Numbered from the stretch's first letter, positions 15,511 to 24,064 are shown. The stretch: DNA of 64,000 nt from Streptomyces sp. CBMA152 (GCF_014596475.1 NZ_MECJ01000028.1:558001-622000), one strand, 5' to 3'. A program made the numbers and translations. The notes: generated by a model from the sequence alone, not told the origin.

Positions 15511-16041
15511 TTACTCGGCACCGCCCTGCTCGGCGAGCTTGACGCGAAGCGCTTCCGCGGTGCGGACGAACTTCGACGGCAGCGCCTGGAAGAGCGAGGC
15601 AGCCTGAGACTGCTTGCCCTTGAACGCGCCGGCCAGCTTGCTGAGCAGAACCTCGCGGGACTCGAGGTCCGCGAGCTTCTTGATCTCATCGGCGGACAGC
15701 GCCTTACCATCAAGGACACCGCCCTTGATGATCAGGTTCGGGTTCTCCTTGGCGAAGTCACGCAGACCCTTGGCCGACTCCACCGGGTCACCGGTGATGA
15801 AGGCGGCACCCGTCGGACCAGTGAACTGGTCGTCGAGCGAGGTGATCCCGGCCTGGTTGGCCGCAATCTTGGTCAGCGTGTTCTTCACCACGGCGTACTG
15901 GGCGTTCTCACCGAGCGAACGGCGCAGCGTCTTGAGCTGGGCCACGGTGAGACCCCGGTACTCGGTCAGCACGACGGCGTTCGAGCTGCGGAACTGGTCC
16001 GCGAGCTCGGCTACCGCGGCAGCCTTGTCGGGCCTTGCCAT
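15511..16041 (-). CDS. rplJ: 50S ribosomal protein L10
   Basis: L10 anchors the L7/L12 dimers on 23S rRNA. The 176-residue protein begins MARPDKAAAVAELADQFRSS, contains VLTEYRGLTVAQLKTLR and ends in the helical L12-binding tail. AAGGAGG lies about ten bases before the ATG. It heads the rplJL pair behind a leader of roughly 220 nt with a GC hairpin. In many bacteria L10-L12 represses its own mRNA through such a leader; that is known for the family, not shown here. Confidence 0.96.
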   Translation of the reverse strand: MARPDKAAAVAELADQFRSSNAVVLTEYRGLTVAQLKTLRRSLGENAQYAVVKNTLTKIAANQAGITSLDDQFTGPTGAAFITGDPVESAKGLRDFAKENPNLIIKGGVLDGKALSADEIKKLADLESREVLLSKLAGAFKGKQSQAASLFQALPSKFVRTAEALRVKLAEQGGAE

Positions 16042-16100
16042 AGAGCGTCGGCCTCCTTCCGGGTGATGAGGACCGCTCAGAAGGGGCTGCGAAATACGAA

Positions 16101-16127
16101 ACGCCCCGGCGCAAGTGCACGGGGCGT
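16101..16127 (-). promoter_or_regulatory. Candidate L10-leader / attenuator hairpin upstream of rplJ
   Basis: A 7-bp stem (16101-16107 with 16121-16127) is followed in minus-strand RNA by a U-rich stretch (GUUUCGUAUUU), so it resembles an intrinsic terminator lying inside the rplJ leader, 60 nt before the start codon. This layout fits attenuation by L10-L12. The alternative pairing that would release it has not been demonstrated. Confidence 0.45.
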
Positions 16128-16258
16128 AGCTCGACCGGAACGAGTCCGGGAACTTTCCACAGTCACCTGCGCGGGTCGTCCGCTTGCAGCGGATCCTTCG
16201 GCCACCGCCCCTTCTTGCGAAGGCACGGCAACGACCAGCGGTCTTTGGCTTCTGTGGA

Positions 16259-16288
16259 AGAGTACGTGACGGGTGCCGGATCGAGCAA
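16259..16288 (-). promoter_or_regulatory. Candidate rplJL promoter
   Basis: TTGCTC (16283-16288), an 18-nt spacer and TACTCT (16259-16264) on the minus strand form a fair housekeeping-type promoter about 215 bp upstream of rplJ. The -35 deviates from TTGACA, so this is a moderate call. Confidence 0.5.
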
Positions 16289-16353
16289 ATCCGGTCGTAC
16301 GGGACGGTCAGGCCCGGTCGTACGGAGCGATCGCGTCCCCTCGTACGGGATGG

Positions 16354-17316
16354 TCAGGCCGAGCCCGGGGTGCCGTTCTTTCCCAGGTCGCCCAGGCCCT
16401 TCAGCATCTCGAACAGGTCCAGGGTGTCGGCCGCCTCCGGGGCCTTGACCTCGGCCTTCGTGCCGTAGTCCGAGTAGTGCGTGGACGTCGTGACCTTGCC
16501 CTGGGGGCTGTCCATGTTGACGTCCATCTTGACCGGGTAGCCGTCCTTGTCGACCCAGACCTCGGTGTCGTAGCCCTTGACGCCCGACTTCTTCATGTTG
16601 GCGAGGAGCTGCTCGCGCTCCTTGGGGCCCAAGGTGTCGAGCATCTTGTTGCTCGCCGCCATCTCGTCGATGGTGAGCGTGCCCTTGTAGTGCTGGGTCG
16701 CCACCCCGTCCGCCTGCTCGGCGCCCAGGTGCTTGAGGTTCGGCGAGTCGAGCAGCAGGGCGAGCTGCTGGGACGGGTCCTGGTTCATGTTCTCCAGGCC
16801 GGACGTCATCGACTTGGTGAGCTGGTCGTTGCCGCCGGACATCTTGGCCGCGGCCGCCAGGTCGACCTTGATCCAGTGCTTGCCGTCGAGGCCCTTGGCG
16901 GCCTCGGTGCCCATCGAGCTCGCGTCCATGTACATGACGTTGCCGAGCCAGACCATGCGCGCCTTCTCGGGGGCGCCCGCGGCCTTGGTCTTCGGCGAGG
17001 AGTTGACCACGGTCAGGTCCATCGACGTCGGGTTCCACGCCATGACGCCGGTGACCTGGGTGTCGCCCGCGTCCTCCCCCATGGCGGCCGGCATCGACAT
17101 GCTCATCCGGACCTTCGCGGACTTCGCGGCCGACGTCTTCTTGAAGGCCGCCGTCAGCATCTGCTGCGCGTCCGAACGCGACTGCTCGCCCACGACCGGC
17201 TTCTTGGCCGCGCCGTCCGCCTTCTTGCCGTCGCCGCCGCAGCCCGCGGCTCCGGCCACCACGACGGTGGCCGTCGCCAGCGAGAGCCCCGCCCGCGTCC
17301 ATCCGGTCCTGGTCAT
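16354..17316 (-). CDS. Secreted lipoprotein, LppX/LprG-like fold (paralogue 1)
   Basis: A 320-residue predicted lipoprotein. The signal peptide ends in a lipobox (VVVAGAAGC, Cys about 23), so the mature protein should be anchored on the outer face of the membrane. The rest resembles actinobacterial LppX/LprAFG or LolA-type lipid-binding lipoproteins (KVRMSMSMPAAMG, VATQHYKGTLTIDEM, DTEVWVDKDGYPVKMD). ATG 17316 is chosen over upstream in-frame codons because the signal peptide begins there, with AAGGGG nine bases upstream. It is a paralogue of the next gene; both sit between rplA and rplJ. The ligand is unknown. Confidence 0.8.
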   Translation of the reverse strand: MTRTGWTRAGLSLATATVVVAGAAGCGGDGKKADGAAKKPVVGEQSRSDAQQMLTAAFKKTSAAKSAKVRMSMSMPAAMGEDAGDTQVTGVMAWNPTSMDLTVVNSSPKTKAAGAPEKARMVWLGNVMYMDASSMGTEAAKGLDGKHWIKVDLAAAAKMSGGNDQLTKSMTSGLENMNQDPSQQLALLLDSPNLKHLGAEQADGVATQHYKGTLTIDEMAASNKMLDTLGPKEREQLLANMKKSGVKGYDTEVWVDKDGYPVKMDVNMDSPQGKVTTSTHYSDYGTKAEVKAPEAADTLDLFEMLKGLGDLGKNGTPGSA

Positions 17317-17450
17317 GCGTCCCACCCCTTGTTTCCCCTGTTCCCCCGTGTCGCGACCTTTTGTCCCCCGTGTCGCGATCTTCCCGATCAGGCGTTCTCC
17401 TGCCACCGTATCCGACCGCTGTGACAGGTGAGACGGATTAAGACCGGGGC

Positions 17451-18362
17451 TCAGCCCTGCTGCTGGGTCGGGGTCTTGGGCTTGATCAGGGTCGTGAAGT
17501 CCAGGGTGTCGGCGGCCGGCGGGGCCTCGACGGCGACCTTGACGCCGTAGTCCGAGTAGAACGCCGTGGTGTTCAGCTCGCCGTTCTTCGTCGCCGCGCG
17601 CTCGGTCTTCTTGACCAGCAGGTCGTCCTTGTCCACCCAGATGTCGACGGTGTCCGTGCTGATGCCGCTCTGGGTCATCTGGGCCTTGAACGCGTCCAGC
17701 GTCTTGGCGTCGAGCCCGGAGCTGGAGCCCACCAGCTTGGCGATGTCGACCGTGCCCGAGTAGTGCGTCGCCTGCACTCCGCGGACGTCCTCGGTACCGA
17801 CCTTCTTGACGTCACCCGAGGCCAGCAGCATCTTCACGCCCTGCTGGGGCGTCGAGTTCTGCATCTGGTCCTTCATGACGGCGCCGCTCGGGCCCATCAG
17901 CTTGGCCATGTCGTCGTAGCCGTAGCGGATCCAGTGCTTGCCGCCGACGGACTGGGCGAAGGTGGGGCCCATGTTGGCGAAGTAGGCGTCGCGCAGATAG
18001 CGGGCGTCGATGCTCTCGGCGCCTATCTGCTTCATCGTCTGGGCCATCGTGCCCTGCGTGTACTTCATGCGCATGGTGCCGGTCATGCCGCCGCCCCACG
18101 CCAGGTCGCCCGCGCCCTGAAGGCCCATGGTGGTGCCCATGGACATCGTCACCTCGACCTTCGAGGAGCCGGCCCCGTCGGTCTTCTTCTGCACCGCCTG
18201 GAGGGCCGCGACCGGGCTGAAGTCCGAGCCCGCCTTGTGCTGCTCCTTGGCGGGCGCGGCCGAGCCGGAGCCGCTGCCGGACCCGCAGGCGGCGACACCG
18301 GCGAGCGCAGCGCCGGCCGCCACCAGCGAGACACACGTACGCCGTACGGACCTGCTGTTCAT
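17451..18362 (-). CDS. Secreted lipoprotein, LppX/LprG-like fold (paralogue 2)
   Basis: A 303-residue predicted lipoprotein with a signal peptide and lipobox (ALAGVAACGS) and a Gly/Ser-rich linker after the Cys. The body is clearly related to the neighbouring downstream gene: shared KHWI, VQATHYSGTVDI and DIWVDKDDLLVKK segments and a near-identical ending pattern (YSDYGVKVAVEAPPAADTLDF). ATG 18362 follows GAGGGGGA with good spacing; the frame extends upstream without a signal peptide. It probably arose by tandem duplication. The role, perhaps binding a lipid or hydrophobic ligand at the cell surface, is inferred from the fold family. Confidence 0.8.
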   Translation of the reverse strand: MNSRSVRRTCVSLVAAGAALAGVAACGSGSGSGSAAPAKEQHKAGSDFSPVAALQAVQKKTDGAGSSKVEVTMSMGTTMGLQGAGDLAWGGGMTGTMRMKYTQGTMAQTMKQIGAESIDARYLRDAYFANMGPTFAQSVGGKHWIRYGYDDMAKLMGPSGAVMKDQMQNSTPQQGVKMLLASGDVKKVGTEDVRGVQATHYSGTVDIAKLVGSSSGLDAKTLDAFKAQMTQSGISTDTVDIWVDKDDLLVKKTERAATKNGELNTTAFYSDYGVKVAVEAPPAADTLDFTTLIKPKTPTQQQG

Positions 18363-18492
18363 GCCATCCCCCTCGAATACCTTTTCTCCTGGACATCGAA
18401 GGTAGCGCAGAGGTCCGACAACCCCGCGAGCGCCCGGGGCAGTTGGGACGCGGCTGGGACAAAGCCCGCCCCTTACCGGAAACGCGGGCAGC

Positions 18493-18536
18493 AAAAAAGC
18501 CGGGCCCCGCACCTGTGAACAGGTGCGGGGCCCGGC
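18493..18536 (-). terminator. Strong intrinsic terminator of the rplKA transcript
   Basis: A perfect 16-bp GC-rich stem (18499-18514 with 18521-18536) with a 6-nt loop is followed on the minus strand by six U residues (A-run 18493-18498). It starts about 30 bp after the rplA stop and separates rplKA from the lipoprotein genes. Confidence 0.92.
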
Positions 18537-18564
18537 CCGGAATCAGCCGTTAGAGCGGTGAGGC

Positions 18565-19287
18565 TCAGACCGCGGCCGGGTCCTCCTCGACGAGGAGGTT
18601 ACGGGTGCGGTTGGAGTCCAGCGCGATGCCGGGGCCCATCGTGGTGGTGATGGTGGCCTTCTTGATGTAGCGGCCCTTGGCGGCGGACGGCTTCAGACGG
18701 AGGATCTCCTCCAGCGCGGCGCCGTAGTTCTCCACCAGCTTGGCGTCGTCGAAGGACACTTTGCCGATGATGAAGTGCAGGTTCGAGTGCTTGTCGACGC
18801 GGAACTCGATCTTGCCGCCCTTGATCTCCTCGACCGCCTTGGCGACGTCGGGGGTGACCGTGCCGGTCTTCGGGTTCGGCATCAGACCACGCGGACCGAG
18901 CACGCGGCCGAGGCGGCCGACCTTGCCCATGAGGTCCGGGGTGGAGACGACGGCGTCGAAGTCCAGACGGCCCTTCGCAACCTCGTCGATGAGCTCGTCG
19001 GAGCCGACGATGTCGGCGCCCGCGGCACGCGCGGCCTCGGCACGGTCACCGGTCGCGAAGACCAGGACCCGGGCGGTCTTACCGGTGCCGTGCGGAAGGT
19101 TCACGGTGCCACGGACCATCTGGTCGGCCTTGCGCGGGTCGACACCCAGGCGGAAGGCGACCTCGACGGTGCCGTCGAACTTGGTCGAGGAGGTCTCCTT
19201 GGCGAGACGAACGGCCTCGAGCGGCGCGTACAGCTTGTCCGCGACGATCTTGGCGTCCGCAGCGCGGAGAGTCTTGCTGCGCTTCAC
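18565..19287 (-). CDS. rplA: 50S ribosomal protein L1
   Basis: L1 forms the mobile stalk near the E site and, in other bacteria, represses its own operon. The 240-residue protein starts MKRSKTLRAADAKI and contains the conserved VNLPHGTGKTARVLVFA, GSDELID and FRVDKHSNLHFIIGK segments; the length is standard. The start is GTG preceded by AGGAG. It follows rplK by 112 bp and is closed by a strong terminator. Confidence 0.97.
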   Translation of the reverse strand: MKRSKTLRAADAKIVADKLYAPLEAVRLAKETSSTKFDGTVEVAFRLGVDPRKADQMVRGTVNLPHGTGKTARVLVFATGDRAEAARAAGADIVGSDELIDEVAKGRLDFDAVVSTPDLMGKVGRLGRVLGPRGLMPNPKTGTVTPDVAKAVEEIKGGKIEFRVDKHSNLHFIIGKVSFDDAKLVENYGAALEEILRLKPSAAKGRYIKKATITTTMGPGIALDSNRTRNLLVEEDPAAV

Positions 19288-19399
19288 TTCTGCTCCTGTG
19301 TTGGTTCAGGCATGGAGTCGTGGTGCGGGCCAGCGCTTGGCCCTACCACTGGAGTTCTGTCACCTCGCGGCTACCGCCGCGCGGCGGGGAAGGCTGAGA

Positions 19400-19834
19400 T
19401 CAGCCCTCGACCGTGATGCCCATGGAACGGGCGGTGCCAGCGATGATCTTGGACGCGGCGTCCAGGTCGTTGGCGTTCAGGTCGGCGAGCTTCGTCGTGG
19501 CGATCTCGCGGACCTGGGCCTCGGTGATCTTCGCGACCTTGGTCTTGTGGGGCTCGCCGGAGCCCTTCTCGACACCAGCGGCCTTGAGGATCATCTTCGC
19601 GGCCGGCGGCGTCTTGGTGATGAAGGTGAAGGAGCGGTCCTCGTAGACCGTGATCTCCACCGGGATCACCCAGCCACGCTGCGACTCGGTCGCGGCGTTG
19701 TAGGCCTTGCAGAACTCCATGATGTTGACGCCGTGCTGACCGAGCGCGGGGCCGACCGGCGGGGCCGGGTTCGCCGCACCGGCGTTGATCTGGAGCTTGA
19801 TAAGCCCCGTGACCTTCTTCTTCTTGGGAGGCAT
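19400..19834 (-). CDS. rplK: 50S ribosomal protein L11
   Basis: L11 forms the GTPase-associated centre with 23S rRNA; it is the thiostrepton site and is needed for RelA activation during the stringent response. The 144-residue protein begins [16 protein letters not shown] and has the proline-rich [16 protein letters not shown] region that contacts thiostrepton, intact here. ATG follows GGAGAGAG. It starts a transcription unit after the nusG terminator and is paired with rplA. Confidence 0.97.
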
Positions 19835-19929
19835 TGCTCTCTCCGGGTCCTAGTGAGAGTGAACCGCCTGCATCCGATCATCCGGATGGAGGCATACCGC
19901 ACAACGATAACGGGTATCCCTGTGCGGCT

Positions 19930-19980
19930 AAAAACCGAGCAGGTCAGACAGGCTTTGAAGAGCCGGTCTGACCTGTTCGG
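19930..19980 (-). terminator. Intrinsic terminator downstream of nusG
   Basis: A 15-bp stem (19935-19949 with 19966-19980, one imperfect pair) with additional pairing in the loop is followed on the minus strand by five U residues. It lies about 35 bp after the nusG stop, so secE-nusG and rplKA look like separate transcripts with possible read-through. Confidence 0.8.
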
Positions 19981-20013
19981 AAGACGGGGTTCCGAGAGGA
20001 ACCAGTTAAAGAA

Positions 20014-20910
20014 CTAGTTCTTCTGGATCTGGTCGAAGCTGAGCTCGACCGGGGTCTCGCGACCGAAGATCTCGACGAGGCCCTTGACCTTCTTCGAGTC
20101 GGCGTTGATCTCGTTGATCGTGGCCTGCAGCGTCGCGAACGGGCCGTCGGTGACGGTGACCGAGTCGCCGACCTCGAAGTCCAGGACCTGGACCTCGACC
20201 TTGCGGGCCGGAGCCGGCTTGCCCTCGGCCTCGGCGGCCTCGCGGGCGGCCTTCTCCTCGGCCTCCGGGGCGAGCATCTTGACGATCTCGTCCAGGGTCA
20301 GCGGGTACGGGTCGTAGGCGTTGCCCACGAAGCCGGTGACGCCAGGCGTGTTGCGGACGACGCCCCAGGACTCGTTCGTCAGATCCATGCGGACGAGAAC
20401 GTAACCGGGCAGCTTGTTCTGCCGGACGTTCTTGCGCTCGCCGTTCTTGATCTGGACGATCTCCTCTTCGGGGACCTCGGCCTGGTAGATGAACTCCTCG
20501 ACGTTCAGCGAGACGGCACGCTGTTCGAGGTTGGCCTTCACACGCTTCTCGTAACCGGCGTACGTGTGGATGACGTACCACTCGCCGGGCAGACCGCGCA
20601 GCTCCTGGCGCAGGGCCTCGACCGGGTCGACGGGCGCGGCGGGCTCCTCGGGAGCCTCCTCGGCGGCCTCATCCTCGACGGTCTCGGCGTCGACGTCGGC
20701 GTCCTCGGACACGGCGTCGGCGGCCTCCTCGGCCTCCAGCTCGTCCTCGTCCTCGACGTGGAGCGCGGCTTCCTCGGCGGGCTCGCCCGCCTCGATGTCG
20801 GCAGTCTCGGCCTGGTCCGGGTCCACGGCGTCCGCCGCCTCGACGATGTCGATCTGGTCCTCCACGGACTCCGCCGACTCGATGGCGTCGTTCAGGTTCG
20901 GGTCAGACAC
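20014..20910 (-). CDS. nusG: Transcription termination/antitermination factor NusG
   Basis: NusG binds RNA polymerase through its NGN domain and other factors through its KOW domain. The 298-residue protein is longer than the roughly 180 residues of E. coli NusG. The first 110 or so residues are a very acidic, Ala/Glu-rich extension, then comes the NGN domain (GEWYVIHTYAGYEKRVKANLEQR), an Ala/Glu insertion near residues 210-230, and the KOW domain (VGDSVTVTDGPFATLQATI). The long acidic N-terminus is known in streptomycetes. The start is GTG after AGGAAGAAG. It follows secE by 77 bp. Confidence 0.96.
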   Translation of the reverse strand: MSDPNLNDAIESAESVEDQIDIVEAADAVDPDQAETADIEAGEPAEEAALHVEDEDELEAEEAADAVSEDADVDAETVEDEAAEEAPEEPAAPVDPVEALRQELRGLPGEWYVIHTYAGYEKRVKANLEQRAVSLNVEEFIYQAEVPEEEIVQIKNGERKNVRQNKLPGYVLVRMDLTNESWGVVRNTPGVTGFVGNAYDPYPLTLDEIVKMLAPEAEEKAAREAAEAEGKPAPARKVEVQVLDFEVGDSVTVTDGPFATLQATINEINADSKKVKGLVEIFGRETPVELSFDQIQKN

Positions 20911-20987
20911 GTGGCTGCTTCTTCCTGGCTACAGATGGGTGGAACAAATGCGAAAAAGGCGCCGGGTGGGCGCCCTTACGCGGCGGA

Positions 20988-21290
20988 TCAGCCGAAGACG
21001 TACTTGACGACGTGCTGGAATCCGGAGTCGATCACGGTCACGATGCCGATCATGATGACGACGAACACGATCACCACGGTGGTGTACGTCGACAGCTGAT
21101 TGCGCGTCGGCCAGACAACCTTACGAAGTTCGGCGACGACCTGCCGGTAGAAGAGCGCGAGACGGCCCAGGGGGCCCTTCTTGCCGCGCTTACCGCCCTT
21201 GCGGGCCTTCTTCTTGGAGTCCTTGTCCGCTGACGCAGACGCCTCGTCCTGGGCATCAGGCATGTCGATGGAGCCCACGGCGTCCGTCAC
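20988..21290 (-). CDS. secE: Preprotein translocase subunit SecE
   Basis: SecE stabilises the SecY channel. The 100-residue protein has a charged cytosolic N-terminus (KKKARKGGKRGKKG), the conserved amphipathic segment (FYRQVVAELRKVVWPTRNQ) and one membrane span (TTVVIVFVVIMIGIVTVI). GTG 21290 (MTDAVGSIDMP) is chosen over upstream codons because it fits the family and has an AGG-containing site; the longer frame would overlap the space next to the tRNA. It lies between tRNA-Trp and nusG, the standard order. Confidence 0.93.
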   Translation of the reverse strand: MTDAVGSIDMPDAQDEASASADKDSKKKARKGGKRGKKGPLGRLALFYRQVVAELRKVVWPTRNQLSTYTTVVIVFVVIMIGIVTVIDSGFQHVVKYVFG

Positions 21291-21396
21291 GCTTCTCACC
21301 TGATTCCGGGTCGTGGCCGTGCCGCGCCCGGTGGAGCCGCACGGCGGTGCATAGAAGTACGTACATGCGCACACATCCTGGCGAAGGTGTGTGTAG

Positions 21397-21469
21397 CAGG
21401 GCCGGAGGGACTTGAACCCCCAACCGCTGGTTTTGGAGACCAGTGCTCTACCAATTGAGCTACGACCCT
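21397..21469 (-). tRNA. tRNA-Trp (CCA anticodon)
   Basis: A 73-nt minus-strand cloverleaf. The acceptor stem AGGGTCG pairs with CGGCCCT (one G-U), the D arm is GCTC...GAGC, the anticodon loop CTCCAAA reads CCA, and the T arm contains GTTCAAG. The discriminator is G and no CCA tail is encoded. It lies directly upstream of secE. Confidence 0.95.
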
Positions 21470-21695
21470 TTGTGGCTCCCCCAACCTACCGCATCCAACC
21501 GAGTGCACCGAGTGCCCGGAGTGGATTCGATCGGCGGAGGCCAACGACAGGTGAGTGTACGTGGTCCGGCGCCCGGCGTCGAACAGATAGCTCCTGACAG
21601 CTCCGTACGGACGCGATCGACGCACTGTGCAACTGCCCCGTCCGGTCCATGAAACCCGTGTACCCCGGCCCGGACAGGTCTGCGACGATGGCCGC

Positions 21696-22922
21696 ATGAG
21701 CGCTGCAACTCCTCCCACCGAGCGCCGGGTGTCCGCCCGTATCGGCGCGATCTCCGAGTCCGCGACCCTCGCCGTCGACGCCAAGGCCAAGGCCCTCAAG
21801 GCCGCCGGGCGTCCGGTGATCGGCTTCGGCGCCGGCGAGCCCGACTTCCCGACTCCGGACTACATCGTCGAGGCGGCCGCCGCGGCCTGCCACGACCCCA
21901 GGTACCACCGCTACTCCCCGGCCGGCGGCCTGCCCGAGCTCAAGAAGGCCATCGCCGACAAGACCCTGCGCGACTCCGGCTACGAGGTCGACCCGTCCCA
22001 GATCCTGGTGACCAACGGCGGCAAGCAGGCGATCTACGAGGCGTTCGCGGCGATCCTCGACCCGGGCGACGAGGTCATCGTCCCGGCCCCGTACTGGACC
22101 ACCTACCCGGAGTCGATCCGCCTCGCGGGCGGTGTCCCGGTCGAGGTCGTCGCGGACGAGACCACCGGGTACCGGGTCTCGGTCGAGCAGCTGGAGGCGG
22201 CCCGTACGGAGAAGACGAAGGTCGTCCTCTTCGTCTCCCCGTCCAACCCGACCGGCGCGGTCTACACCCGCGCCGAGACCGAGGCCATCGGCCAGTGGGC
22301 CGTCGAGCACGGCCTGTGGGTGCTCACCGACGAGATCTACGAGCACCTCGTCTACGGGGACGCCGTCTCCGTGTCGCTGCCCGCGATCCTGCCCGAGCTG
22401 CGCGACAAGTGCATCGTGGTCAACGGCGTCGCCAAGACGTACGCGATGACCGGCTGGCGCGTCGGGTGGGTCATCGGCCCCAAGGACGTCGTCAAGGCCG
22501 CGACCAACCTCCAGTCGCACGCCACGTCCAACGTCGCCAACGTCTCCCAGGTGGCGGCCATCGCGGCGGTCTCCGGCAACCTCGACGCGGTCGCCGAGAT
22601 GCGCAAGGCGTTCGACCGCCGCCGCCAGACCATGGTGAAGATGCTCAGCGAGATCGACGGCGTGATCTGCCCGACCCCCGAGGGCGCGTTCTACGCGTAC
22701 CCCTCGGTGAAGGGCCTGCTCGGCAAGGAGATCCGCGGCAAGCGCCCGCAGACCTCGGTCGAGCTCGCCGCGCTCATCCTGGACGAGGTCGAGGTCGCGG
22801 TCGTCCCGGGCGAGGCCTTCGGCACGCCGGGCTACCTGCGCCTCTCGTACGCGCTCGGCGACGAGGACCTGGTCGAGGGCGTCTCCCGCATCCAGAAGCT
22901 GCTGGCCGAGGCCCGCGACTGA
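21696..22922 (+). CDS. aspC: PLP-dependent aminotransferase, aspartate aminotransferase type I
   Basis: A fold-type I aminotransferase of 408 residues, probably interconverting aspartate/2-oxoglutarate and oxaloacetate/glutamate in the cytosol. Landmarks are IGFGAGEPDFPTPDYI (substrate/PLP region), YSPAGGLPELKKAI, SPSNPTGAVY, the Tyr of TDEIYEHLVY, the PLP-lysine segment VNGVAKTYAMTGWRVGWVIG (Lys near 246) and the C-terminal Arg in GYLRLSYA. ATG 21696 begins the conserved part; no ribosome site precedes it, so a leaderless transcript is possible. An 18-bp hairpin follows the stop. The exact substrate is not fixed by sequence alone. Confidence 0.9.
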   Translation: MSAATPPTERRVSARIGAISESATLAVDAKAKALKAAGRPVIGFGAGEPDFPTPDYIVEAAAAACHDPRYHRYSPAGGLPELKKAIADKTLRDSGYEVDPSQILVTNGGKQAIYEAFAAILDPGDEVIVPAPYWTTYPESIRLAGGVPVEVVADETTGYRVSVEQLEAARTEKTKVVLFVSPSNPTGAVYTRAETEAIGQWAVEHGLWVLTDEIYEHLVYGDAVSVSLPAILPELRDKCIVVNGVAKTYAMTGWRVGWVIGPKDVVKAATNLQSHATSNVANVSQVAAIAAVSGNLDAVAEMRKAFDRRRQTMVKMLSEIDGVICPTPEGAFYAYPSVKGLLGKEIRGKRPQTSVELAALILDEVEVAVVPGEAFGTPGYLRLSYALGDEDLVEGVSRIQKLLAEARD

Positions 22923-22936
22923 GTCGCTCCTTCGGC

Positions 22937-22974
22937 CGAACGGTCACCGACTCACGTGAGTCGGTGACCGTTCG
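22937..22974 (+). terminator. Perfect 18-bp hairpin terminator after the aminotransferase
   Basis: 22937-22954 and 22957-22974 are exact inverted repeats separated by two bases, 14 bp after the stop codon. The RNA hairpin would have a tight loop but a very stable stem. No long U-run follows. Confidence 0.8.
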
Positions 22975-23044
22975 TGCGTTCGGGCAAGGTCCCGATCGGG
23001 GAAAGGGGCTGTCGGATGTCGGTGGCGTGCGGCAAGATCCTTCA

Positions 23045-24064
23045 ATGGAGCACGTTCGTGACGTAACTGACCTTCCGAAGGCCCATCTTCACCTGCACTT
23101 CACGGGGTCGATGCGCCCCACGACCCTGCTGGAGCTCGCCGACAAGTACGGCGTGCATCTGCCCGACGCGCTGACCAGTGGCGAGCCGCCGAAGCTGCGG
23201 GCCACCGACGAGCGGGGCTGGTTCCGCTTCCAGCGGCTCTACGACATCGCCAGGTCCTGCCTGCGCACCCCCGAGGACATCCAGCGGCTGGTCCGGGAGG
23301 CCGCCGAGGAAGACGTACGGGACGGCTGCGGCTGGCTGGAGATCCAGGTCGATCCCACCTCGTACGCGCCGATGCTGGGCGGGCTCATTCCGGCCCTTGA
23401 GGTCATCCTGGACGCGGTCGACTCGGCGTCGCGCGAGACCGGGCTCGGTATCCGCGTGGTGGTCGCCGCGAACCGGATGAAGCACCCGCTGGACGCCCGC
23501 ACCCTGGCCCGGTTGGCCGTCCGCTACGCGGACCGGGGCGTGGTCGGCTTCGGGCTCTCCAACGACGAACGCCGGGGCCTGGCGCGGGACTTCGACCGCG
23601 CCTTCGCGATCGCGCGCGAGGGCGGACTGCTGGCCGCGCCGCACGGGGGCGAGCTGGCCGGCCCCGCGTCCGTGCGGGACTGCCTGGACGACCTGCACGC
23701 CTCGCGCGTGGGCCACGGCGTGCGGGCCGCCGAGGACCCCCGGCTGCTGCGGCGGCTGGCCGAGCGCGGGATCACCTGCGAGGTCTGCCCGGCCTCGAAC
23801 GTGGCCCTGGGCGTCTACGAGAAACCCGAGGACGTCCCGCTGCGCAGGCTGTACGAGGCGGGTGTGCCGCTGGCGCTCGGCGCCGACGACCCGCTTCTTT
23901 TCGGCTCCCGGCTGGCCGCGCAGTACGAGATCGCCCGCCGCCACCACGCCTTCACGGACGCCGAACTGGCCGAACTGGCACGGCAGTCGGTGCGGGGGTC
24001 GGCGGCGCCGGACGAGGTGAAGACGCGGTTGCTCGCGGGCGTGGACGCCTGGCTGGCGGCGTAG
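23045..24064 (+). CDS. Adenosine deaminase family amidohydrolase
   Basis: A 339-residue metallo-amidohydrolase that probably deaminates adenosine or a related purine nucleoside. Visible motifs are the N-terminal metal pair in HLHLHFTGS (His16 and His18), APHGGELAG, RVGHGVRAAEDP, CPASNVALG and the catalytic aspartates in LGADDPLLFG. The usual acidic residue after the HxH (HL[D/E]G) is Thr here, a variant I associate with Streptomyces members. ATG 23045 has no obvious ribosome site, and a CAAGAT -10-like box lies just upstream, so the transcript may be leaderless. Aminodeoxyfutalosine deaminase is an alternative substrate class. Confidence 0.85.
   Translation: MEHVRDVTDLPKAHLHLHFTGSMRPTTLLELADKYGVHLPDALTSGEPPKLRATDERGWFRFQRLYDIARSCLRTPEDIQRLVREAAEEDVRDGCGWLEIQVDPTSYAPMLGGLIPALEVILDAVDSASRETGLGIRVVVAANRMKHPLDARTLARLAVRYADRGVVGFGLSNDERRGLARDFDRAFAIAREGGLLAAPHGGELAGPASVRDCLDDLHASRVGHGVRAAEDPRLLRRLAERGITCEVCPASNVALGVYEKPEDVPLRRLYEAGVPLALGADDPLLFGSRLAAQYEIARRHHAFTDAELAELARQSVRGSAAPDEVKTRLLAGVDAWLAA

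Larger units (their letters stand above)
16042..16353. other. rplJ leader and upstream gap
   Basis: A 312-bp gap with no gene. It holds the candidate rplJ promoter, the leader hairpin, and at 16291-16350 three near-copies of GGTCGTACGG separated by about 15-30 bp on the lipoprotein side. The function of these short repeats is unknown. Confidence 0.6.

Noticed and set aside
22295..23044. Open upstream extension of the adenosine-deaminase-like gene into the aminotransferase gene
   Set aside because: The extension is an out-of-frame reading of the aminotransferase. The deaminase family starts at MEHVRDVTDLPKAH, and a terminator lies in between.
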